This document shows positions 1 to 5,414 of a stretch of DNA of 9,350 nt, in pieces (within the stretch, counting starts at the first letter, position 1; the number at the start of each line of letters is the position of its first letter). The DNA comes from an uncultured Clostridia bacterium (lineage in GTDB: Bacteria; Bacillota; Clostridia; Lachnospirales; Lachnospiraceae). The position numbers and the translations under genes are program-made. The stretch covers positions 1 through 9,350 of the forward strand of contig CALASV010000284.1 in assembly GCA_937888895.1 (NCBI GenBank). The letters run 5' to 3'. The notes beneath the pieces were generated by a model. It saw only the letters and a program-made list of their open reading frames with translations. It made no database searches and was not told the origin of the DNA.

Positions 1-225
1 TTCTGTCATGCCCTCGTATACGATATCACTACGGACAACAGCAAAATCATCGTTGAATTCTTCCCAAGGAGAAAGAAACTGCATGCTATATACGGAACCG
101 TCCTCCTGTTTTACGCGCTGGTAATTTCCGTCGGCGTCCACGGTATAGTCCCGTCCCTCCTTGCCGTACAGCAGAAGGGACCGGAATTCCTCATCCTCCG
201 CAATCAGGCTCAGAAGAGAAATTGC
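1..225 (-). other. GC-richer fragment resembling the C-terminus of an extracellular sugar-binding protein, fused in frame to the DUF21 gene
   Basis: Codons 296-370 of the leftmost ORF read AISLLSLIAEDEEFRSLLLY and then GKEGRDYTVDADGNYQ. The pattern of a helix, 'LL.YG.EG.dY', then an acidic-glycine turn is typical of the C-terminal part of ABC solute-binding proteins of the larger sugar-binding type. It does not fit a CBS/CorC protein. Base composition and codon choice change sharply here: GGC, CGG, GCC, GTG and CTG are frequent, whereas the flanking gene uses AT-ending codons. The changeover lies in an A-rich stretch (about 222-235) where both families could plausibly read KKE. The family call is from remembered sequence pattern and is moderate. 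It could be a recombination scar or an assembly join. Confidence 0.5.
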
Positions 226-1110
226 TTCTTTTTTTAATTCACGAAGTAATTCAGAAGTTTTCTTATATTCGTAAGTGAAATAAGGTGTTCGTAAAAAGTT
301 TTCTATATGGAAATCTTCTTTTGCCCCACGGAAAAAGAAAACGTCTTTCATGTTAATAATACCAATAACATTATCCCGATTTTCTTTATAAACAGGAAGT
401 CTAGTATACATATCTTTTTCAAAAGCAGCAACAAGCTCGTCGTAAGTCATATCCACATTAGCAAAGGACATATCAATACGAGGAACCATAACATCTTTTG
501 CCATAGAATCACCAAAGTCTACTACGTTAGTAATCATAATACGTTCTTCTGTTTCAATGACACCATCTTCATGACTGACATCTACGATAGTACGAAGTTC
601 GTTTTCGGTCATAGCTTTTGCTTTCGCATTTGGGTCAACGTGAAATAGTTTAAGTAGAGCACCAGAAAACTGATTAAGTAAAAAGATAACTGGTGTAAGC
701 ACTTTAGTAAGCAAACTAATCACAGGAGCGTAAACAAATGCCAATTTTTCTGCATACATAGTAGCCAAAGTTTTTGGTGTAATTTCACCAAAAATTAAAA
801 TAAGCAAGGTAAGAATACCTGTACCAACAGCAGTAGGAATACTACCACCCAGACTAATTACTAATGTTGTAGTAAGCGAAGAAGCATAAAGGTTTACAAT
901 ATTGTTACCAATTAAAATAGCACTAATCATCTTAGAAGGATTTTCAATCAAATCACTAATGCGTTTTGCACCTTTCACGCCATCTTCTACAAGACTTCGG
1001 ATACGGAGCTTATTTACCGTAGTTAAAGAGGTTTCTGCTGAAGAAAAAAATGCAGATAAAAAAAGTAAAATAATAAGCACAACTATTTGTGCCGCGACAC
1101 TGGGGTCCAC
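1..1110 (-). CDS. DUF21/CBS-domain membrane protein (hemolysin/CorC family), chimeric and partial at the window edge
   Basis: This is an open frame of 370 codons running off the window edge. The GTG start at 1110 is chosen because AAGGAG lies about 10 nt upstream and the protein then opens with the typical family N-terminus (MDPSVAAQIVVLIILL, then SAFFSSAETS). Residues 8-26, about 61-89, 96-110 and 123-146 are hydrophobic and form the DUF21 membrane domain, including FGEITPKTLA (106-115). A first CBS domain follows at about 207-265 (VMVPRIDM, TRLPVYKENRDNVIGIINMKDV). A second begins at about 273 (PYFTYEYKKTSELLRELKKE) but stops matching near residue 295. The usual VLDEYGG...EDLLEEIVGEI segment and the CorC-type C-terminal domain are absent. 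From about 296 the protein reads as something else (separate entry). Family members are linked to metal ion export or Mg/Co homeostasis; the substrate here is unknown. The break makes a working product doubtful. Confidence 0.85.
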   Translation of the reverse strand, partial: MDPSVAAQIVVLIILLFLSAFFSSAETSLTTVNKLRIRSLVEDGVKGAKRISDLIENPSKMISAILIGNNIVNLYASSLTTTLVISLGGSIPTAVGTGILTLLILIFGEITPKTLATMYAEKLAFVYAPVISLLTKVLTPVIFLLNQFSGALLKLFHVDPNAKAKAMTENELRTIVDVSHEDGVIETEERIMITNVVDFGDSMAKDVMVPRIDMSFANVDMTYDELVAAFEKDMYTRLPVYKENRDNVIGIINMKDVFFFRGAKEDFHIENFLRTPYFTYEYKKTSELLRELKKEAISLLSLIAEDEEFRSLLLYGKEGRDYTVDADGNYQRVKQEDGSVYSMQFLSPWEEFNDDFAVVRSDIVYEGMTE

Positions 1111-1163
1111 TAAAAGTCATCTCCTTTATTATTGTATATTGTATATTTTCCATATACTTTTTT

Positions 1164-1192
1164 ATGATATCGAATTTTTTTAAGAATGTCAA
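1164..1192 (-). promoter_or_regulatory. Sigma-A promoter for the DUF21/CBS gene
   Basis: On the minus strand TTGACA (1192-1187) is followed by exactly 17 nt and TATCAT (1169-1164). This is a perfect -35 and a 5/6 -10. The GTG start is about 50 nt downstream. The leader contains a small inverted repeat, GTATAT-GGAAA-ATATAC (1141-1157), of unknown meaning that could be an operator or chance in AT-rich DNA. Confidence 0.75.
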
Positions 1193-1217
1193 CAGTTTCG
1201 TTGGATATTGACCTTCT

Positions 1218-1258
1218 AAAAAATTGGAACCTCTCATGATTTTAGGCAAGAGAGGTTC
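1218..1258 (-). terminator. Rho-independent terminator of the nad operon
   Basis: Six nucleotides after the niaR stop the minus strand reads GAACCTCTC, a 14-nt loop, then GAGAGGTTC. This is a perfect 9-bp stem (1250-1258 with 1227-1235). It is followed after CAA by six Ts (1223-1218). It separates the nad operon from the promoter of the DUF21 gene, which is transcribed in the same direction. Confidence 0.85.
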
Positions 1259-1264
1259 AAAAAA

Positions 1265-1777
1265 TTATATTTCAGGTGCAATGTAACCCTTTTGATTAAG
1301 TGTTATAGCGATTTTATCTAATATTTCTTCTGAGTCTGCACGGATTGTATGATAATGATATCCTCCTGTAATATTCATTAACTCCGTTGATTTTCCTGTT
1401 CGGACTCCTTCAATAAATTGCTTAATATGATGTCTTGAAAAAATGTTTAATGAAGCAGAGATTTTACCATAGACTTTATGCCACACAAATACATCTACAA
1501 CAATTCCTCCAAGGTCAACAATACAATTCAGTTCGTCCTCTGTCTGCTCTGTAGTATGTTTGACTTTAAATACTCTTTCTAAAAGAGGAGATTTTTGTAA
1601 TACATATCCATTATGAGTGGAAATTATTTCATAGCCTAAGCTTTTAAGTACACTAATATCTTGTACAATAATTTGTCTAGAAATATGGAAGTGTTCTGCC
1701 AAAGCTCCACCAGATATGGCTTCCCTTTCTGACATCAAAAGTGTAACAATTTCTTTTCTTCTTTCGGCTACTTTCAT
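1265..1777 (-). CDS. niaR: NiaR (YrxA) nicotinate-responsive repressor of NAD biosynthesis
   Basis: This 170-residue protein has the two-domain layout of NiaR. An N-terminal winged helix-turn-helix of the HTH_11 type spans about 5-58 (AERRKEIVTLLMSEREAISG, then HFHISRQIIVQDISVLKSLG and a wing ISTHNGYVL). A C-terminal 3H domain follows at about 74-168, named for its conserved histidines. Here these include H74, H100, H116/H117 and the HYH pair H141/H143, with acidic residues at 80-82 that could share metal binding. In characterised relatives nicotinic acid acts as co-repressor on NAD synthesis and niacin uptake genes. It is the last gene of the operon, 20 nt after nadC, with its own AAGGAG about 9 nt before the ATG. 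Placement inside its own target operon implies autoregulation. Family length is about 170-180 residues, so it is complete. Confidence 0.93.
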   Translation of the reverse strand: MKVAERRKEIVTLLMSEREAISGGALAEHFHISRQIIVQDISVLKSLGYEIISTHNGYVLQKSPLLERVFKVKHTTEQTEDELNCIVDLGGIVVDVFVWHKVYGKISASLNIFSRHHIKQFIEGVRTGKSTELMNITGGYHYHTIRADSEEILDKIAITLNQKGYIAPEI

Positions 1778-1797
1778 CTATTTATTCTCCTTATATT

Positions 1798-2649
1798 TTA
1801 TATTGCATGAAGATTTTTAAGTGAGAGGTCAAGGATAGGAGAGGAGTGTGTCAATGCACCACTTGAAATATAATCTACACCAATATCTACAAGTTTTGCT
1901 ACATTTTCTTTTGTAACATTACCACTACATTCTGTTTCGGCTTTTCCAGCACAAAGTTTGACAGCTTCTTTCATATCCTCTATACTCATATTATCAAGCA
2001 TAATAATATCAGCACCTGCTTCGAGGGCTTCTTTCATCATATCAAGATTTTCTACTTCGATTTCAATTTTGCGAACGAAAGGAGCATATTCTTTTGCCAT
2101 AGTAATTGCTTCCTTTACACCACCTGCTGCACCAATATGATTATCTTTTAGAAGAATACCATCACTTAAATTATAACGATGGTTATAACCACCACCAACT
2201 TTAACAGCATATTTTTCAAATATACGCATATTAGGAGTTGTTTTTCTTGTATCTAATAATTTTGTTTTACTATTTTTTAAAAGATTAGCAATAGTACGAG
2301 TATAGGTAGCAATACCACTCATTCTTTGTAAATAGTTTAGTGCAGTTCTTTCGCCTGAAAGTAGAACACGAATATCGCCACGAATAAGTCCGATTTTCTC
2401 GCCATTTTTTACTACATCGCCATCTTTGCAGTAAAAAATCACTTCCGTTTTTTCGTCTAAAAGTTCAAATACTCTTTTAAATACATCAAGACCTGCAATG
2501 ATACCATCTTGTTTACAAATTAGGTCAACTTCTCCTGCTTTATATTCACGCATAACAGAATTTGTTGTGATATCTTCACTGGTAATATCTTCTTTGAGTG
2601 CAAGAAGGATAAGGTCATCTGCATTCATTTTCATTGTAATATTATTCAT
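1798..2649 (-). CDS. nadC: Nicotinate-nucleotide pyrophosphorylase (quinolinate phosphoribosyltransferase)
   Basis: The enzyme converts quinolinate and PRPP to nicotinate mononucleotide, CO2 and PPi in the cytoplasm, the third step of de novo NAD synthesis. It has 283 residues, normal for the family. Visible landmarks are the N-terminal beta-sandwich region (about 1-110), GERTALNYLQRMSGIAT (99-115), the phosphate and carboxylate-binding DTRKTTPN (133-140), HR at 157-158, LLKDNH (166-171), acidic E198/E200 and LDN (218-220) at the barrel mouth, and C-terminal SGN (242-244) and SSGALTHSSP (262-271). The start at 2649 overlaps the nadB stop by 8 nt (ATGAATAA), with AGGAG 10 nt upstream inside nadB. 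This points to translational coupling. An internal ATG five codons later would place the Shine-Dalgarno too far away. Confidence 0.96.
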   Translation of the reverse strand: MNNITMKMNADDLILLALKEDITSEDITTNSVMREYKAGEVDLICKQDGIIAGLDVFKRVFELLDEKTEVIFYCKDGDVVKNGEKIGLIRGDIRVLLSGERTALNYLQRMSGIATYTRTIANLLKNSKTKLLDTRKTTPNMRIFEKYAVKVGGGYNHRYNLSDGILLKDNHIGAAGGVKEAITMAKEYAPFVRKIEIEVENLDMMKEALEAGADIIMLDNMSIEDMKEAVKLCAGKAETECSGNVTKENVAKLVDIGVDYISSGALTHSSPILDLSLKNLHAI

Positions 2650-3916
2650 GATTTTGTTTCTCCTTTTCGATTGCTAAAAGTACGCTCTGTTTATATTCTT
2701 CTTTATAATTTGTGTATTTGTTTTTATCAATAATGACAGTATTTATATTTTTTACATTGGAATATCCTTTTGCTATATGTTTTGCTGCACGTTTTGCAAA
2801 GACGAGACTTTCCAAAAGTGAATTACTTGCAAGACGATTTTTTCCATGAACACCATTGCAAGCAGTTTCGCCTGTTGCATATAGTCGTTTCATAGAAGTT
2901 TTACTGTATTGGTCAACATCAATACCACCCATAAAATAGTGTTGAGAAGGTACAACAGGAATTGGTTCTTTTGTTACATCATAGCCTTCCTCTAAACAAT
3001 GCTGATAAATATTTGGAAAATGTGTTTTTATTTCTTCTATAGGAATTGGTGCTAATGATAGCCAAACGTGTTCTGTACCCTCTTTTTTCATTTCATCAAA
3101 GATGGCATTTGCTACTACATCACGAGGTAATAATTCATTAACAAATCGTTCCCCTTTGGAATTAAGCAAAATCGCTCCTTCACCACGTACTGATTCAGAA
3201 ATTAAAAATTCTCTTCCATGTTTTTTCGTATAAAGTGTAGTCGGATGGATTTGAATATAATCAATGTGCTGTAGTTTAATTCCATATTTTAATGCTAATG
3301 CTAAAGCATCACCTGTTAAATGACGGTAATTAGTAGAGTGTTTGAAAAGTCCACCAATACCACCTGTTGCAAGTACAGTATAGTTAGCATAGATGGCAGA
3401 ATAATTTTCATCAATATCATGTCCAATAATACCATAGCATTCATTATTTTCACAAATTAAATCGACCATTGTATAGTTTTCAATTAGTGTAATATTCTTA
3501 TATTTTTGTACAGTTTCCAAAAGATGAGATGTAATCTCTTTCCCTGTTTCATCTTCATGGAAAAGAATACGAGGTGTAGAATGTGCTCCCTCTTTTGTGT
3601 AATTAAATTCTTCACCATTTTTCTCAAAGCGAACACCAAAAGATACAAGGTCTGAGATAATGTCTTGTGAGGAGCGTATCATAATATCTACAGAATCAGG
3701 ATTATTTTCATAATGCCCAGCTTTCATTGTATCTTCATAAAATGCTTTATAGTCATTTTCATCACGAAGAACACAAATACCACCTTGTGCTAAAAAGGAA
3801 TCACTTTTCGATGCTTCATTTTTTGTTACAATCATAATGTTTTTATCTTTTGGTAAATTGAGTGCACAGTAAAGTCCTGCAACACCACAACCAACAATTA
3901 AAATATCTGTTCTCAT
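2642..3916 (-). CDS. nadB: L-aspartate oxidase, short form
   Basis: This FAD enzyme oxidises L-aspartate to iminoaspartate, which NadA uses directly. The 424 residues show the FAD dinucleotide motif VGCGVAG (8-14), SFLAQGG (40-46), HSTPRILFHEDETGKEI (112-128), VLATGGIGGLF (181-191), IQIHPT (221-226), SESVRGEGA (240-248), the catalytic-type PRD (264-266), QHYFMGGIDVD (325-335) and the closing FAD segment YATGETACNGVHGKNRLASN (346-365). The E. coli enzyme is near 540 residues and carries a C-terminal helical domain. Here the protein ends soon after the FAD and capping domains. Its stop is embedded in the nadC start region, so the short form looks native rather than frameshifted. It starts 2 nt after the nadA stop, with AGGAAG at the end of nadA serving as ribosome binding site. 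Confidence 0.95.
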   Translation of the reverse strand: MRTDILIVGCGVAGLYCALNLPKDKNIMIVTKNEASKSDSFLAQGGICVLRDENDYKAFYEDTMKAGHYENNPDSVDIMIRSSQDIISDLVSFGVRFEKNGEEFNYTKEGAHSTPRILFHEDETGKEITSHLLETVQKYKNITLIENYTMVDLICENNECYGIIGHDIDENYSAIYANYTVLATGGIGGLFKHSTNYRHLTGDALALALKYGIKLQHIDYIQIHPTTLYTKKHGREFLISESVRGEGAILLNSKGERFVNELLPRDVVANAIFDEMKKEGTEHVWLSLAPIPIEEIKTHFPNIYQHCLEEGYDVTKEPIPVVPSQHYFMGGIDVDQYSKTSMKRLYATGETACNGVHGKNRLASNSLLESLVFAKRAAKHIAKGYSNVKNINTVIIDKNKYTNYKEEYKQSVLLAIEKEKQNHE

Positions 3917-3918
3917 AA

Positions 3919-4830
3919 TTATCTTCCTAACTCCAACATTTTGTCAAGAGGAATTAATGATTTTTTACGAACATCATCATCAACCTCTATTGCGTTTTCC
4001 TCTGTTTCAAGTACATAAAGAAGTTTATCAAGTGTATTGAGTTTCATGTCTGTACAGCAAGGTCTTGTTTTTGGAAAATAGAATTTTTTGTTTGGATTAT
4101 CATATTGTAGCTTAAATTTTACACCATCTTCCGTACAAATAATAAATTCCTCACAATTACTTTGTTTAGCGTAGTTAATAATTTCTGCTGTACTACCAAT
4201 ATAATGAGATAGGTTAAGTATCTCTTTTTCACATTCCGGATGTGACAGAACAAGTGCATTTGGATGAGATTTTTTTTCATCCATTAGTTCATTGACATAA
4301 ATCTTTGCATGAATTGGACAGTAACCATCGTTTAATATGATATTCTTTTCAGGTATTTGTTTAGCAACATATTGACCAAGATTTTTGTCTGGAATAAAAA
4401 AAATATTTTTATTTGGTAGAGATTTCACAATATTTACTGCATTTGAAGATGTCACACATACATCACTTTGACATTTCAATTCTGCTGTAGAGTTTATGTA
4501 ACATACAACAGCAAGGTCATCATATTTTTTTCGTAATTCTTCGATTTTGCCTTTTGTGACCATATGTGCCATTGGGCAGTCTGCTGTTAAATCTGGCATC
4601 AATACTTTTTTGTCTGGATTAAGTATTTTTGCACTTTCACCCATAAATGCAACACCACAAAATACAATAATAGTTGCATTGCTATTTTTTGCAATCTTTG
4701 CAAGGTAGAAGGAATCTCCGACATAGTCGGCTACTTCTTGAACATCTGCAGGAGCATAATAATGTGCAAGGATAACTGCATTTTTTTGCTCTTTTAACTT
4801 GTAAATTTGTTTTTTTATTTCTTTTTCCAT
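3919..4830 (-). CDS. nadA: Quinolinate synthase A, 4Fe-4S enzyme
   Basis: NadA condenses iminoaspartate with dihydroxyacetone phosphate to quinolinate using a 4Fe-4S cluster held by three cysteines. From the chosen start it has 303 residues, the usual size. Landmarks are AHYYAPADVQEVADYVGDS (22-40), FCGVAFMGESAKIL (57-70), LTADCPMAHM (81-90), YINSTAELK (111-119), TSSNA (127-131), IPDKNLGQYVA (146-156), HPEC (197-200), STAE (213-216) and RPCCTDMKLNTL (256-267). The cluster ligands are probably C85, C200 and C259, by comparison with family patterns. The frame stays open to an ATG at 4896. That codon overlaps the -35 element of the promoter, and AGAGG lies just before the ATG at 4830, so 4830 is the start. 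It is the first gene of nadA-nadB-nadC-niaR. Confidence 0.95.
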   Translation of the reverse strand: MEKEIKKQIYKLKEQKNAVILAHYYAPADVQEVADYVGDSFYLAKIAKNSNATIIVFCGVAFMGESAKILNPDKKVLMPDLTADCPMAHMVTKGKIEELRKKYDDLAVVCYINSTAELKCQSDVCVTSSNAVNIVKSLPNKNIFFIPDKNLGQYVAKQIPEKNIILNDGYCPIHAKIYVNELMDEKKSHPNALVLSHPECEKEILNLSHYIGSTAEIINYAKQSNCEEFIICTEDGVKFKLQYDNPNKKFYFPKTRPCCTDMKLNTLDKLLYVLETEENAIEVDDDVRKKSLIPLDKMLELGR

Positions 4831-4867
4831 TTTGACCTCTAAACTAATAAAAAATTTTAATGTGCTT

Positions 4868-4896
4868 ATTATAATACGAGTGTTTCTATCTGTCAA
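4868..4896 (-). promoter_or_regulatory. Consensus sigma-A promoter of the nadABC-niaR operon, with candidate NiaR operator
   Basis: The minus strand reads TTGACA (4896-4891), a 17-nt spacer, then TATAAT (4873-4868), matching both hexamers perfectly. Transcription would begin near 4861, about 30 nt before the nadA ATG. Such a strong promoter fits a gene set controlled by repression. The -35 lies inside two direct ACAGAT hexamers spaced 12 nt apart (ACAGAT-GACTTG-ACAGAT, 4888-4905). This is a candidate operator for NiaR. The promoter is read directly; the operator is inferred from position and repetition only. Confidence 0.85.
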
Positions 4897-5025
4897 GTCA
4901 TCTGTAAAGTTTTATGTAAATAAAAAAATAGAGATTACTTTGTAAAGTGGAATTATAATAGTATTTGTTAGAATACTCTTTTGCTCAAGGAAAAGTTCTG
5001 TTAAATTTATGTTGTAATATTTTCC

Positions 5026-5056
5026 TTGTTATGTTAAAATAGAGAAAATTTATAAT
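5026..5056 (+). promoter_or_regulatory. Weak candidate promoter for the secreted SBP-LRR gene
   Basis: TTGTTA (5026-5031, 4/6 match to the -35) is followed by a 19-nt spacer and a perfect TATAAT (5051-5056). The spacing is longer than ideal, and TATAAT arises readily by chance in such AT-rich sequence. If used, it would give a leader of roughly 350 nt containing both the ACAG repeat and the 5198-5249 hairpin. No better promoter was found closer to the gene. Confidence 0.25.
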
Positions 5057-5121
5057 TCTAGGCAGGAAAATAAAATACGTAGAAAAAGGTTGACAAATAT
5101 ATGAAAAATAGGAAACTTTTT

Positions 5122-5162
<41 letters not shown>

Positions 5163-5197
5163 GTAGATAACTTTGTCTTTTTAGTATGTAAATTTAT

Positions 5198-5252
5198 AAA
5201 ACATCAAAGAATTGCTTATTAGGAATAATGAGCTATTTTTTGGTGTTTTTTT
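5198..5252 (+). terminator. Long hairpin with GGAA tetraloop and T-run in the leader (attenuator or small-RNA terminator)
   Basis: Positions 5198-5212 pair with 5235-5249 and 5214-5221 pair with 5226-5233. There is a single T-T mismatch (5213/5234), three G-T wobbles and a GGAA loop (5222-5225), a GNRA-type tetraloop. In total 23 pairs form over 52 nt. The 3' arm runs into seven Ts (5246-5252). The shape is that of an intrinsic terminator on the plus strand, but the lower stem is AU-rich so efficiency is uncertain. No annotated plus-strand gene lies upstream, so it would end a leader transcript or small RNA, or attenuate the gene at 5415. Confidence 0.6.
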
Positions 5253-5398
5253 GTTTTATATTACATATTTGAGGTTAGTCTTGAAGTTGAATGTTCTATA
5301 GTAATATTTTATGTGAATAATAAAATTTTTAAAGTATTATAACATTTCAAAAAGATATTATTCTGGCAAATTGGTCAGTAATGATATAAAAAATTTAT

Positions 5399-5406
5399 GA
5401 GGAGGG
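5399..5406 (+). promoter_or_regulatory. Ribosome binding site that fixes the start of the SBP-LRR gene
   Basis: GAGGAGGG is a near-perfect anti-16S match ending 8 nt before the ATG at 5415. The alternative in-frame ATG at 5397 overlaps this site and has no Shine-Dalgarno of its own, so it is very unlikely to be the start. Confidence 0.9.
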
Positions 5407-5414
5407 ATAGTGCG

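Noticed and set aside
307..648. Plus-strand ORF of 113 codons
   Set aside because: It lies wholly antisense to the well-supported CBS-domain coding sequence, has low-complexity composition and no ribosome binding site.
902..1249. ORFs on both strands around the DUF21 start (902-1183 plus, 1010-1249 minus)
   Set aside because: The plus ORF is antisense to the DUF21 N-terminus. The minus ORF reads through the terminator and promoter in a different frame and uses an ATG that is part of the DUF21 ribosome-binding context.
4831..4896. Longer NadA starting at the ATG at 4896
   Set aside because: The extra 22 codons overlap the consensus -35/-10 promoter, so they would not be in the mRNA as a translatable leader. 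The family N-terminus and a Shine-Dalgarno support 4830.
5090..5120. TTGACA at 5090-5095 as a plus-strand promoter
   Set aside because: At 16-19 nt spacing the -10 positions read as AAACTT-like sequence with few matches to TATAAT.
5397..5414. ATG at 5397 as start of the secreted protein
   Set aside because: It overlaps the strong GAGGAGGG ribosome binding site for 5415 and would add MRRDSA in front of a normal signal peptide.
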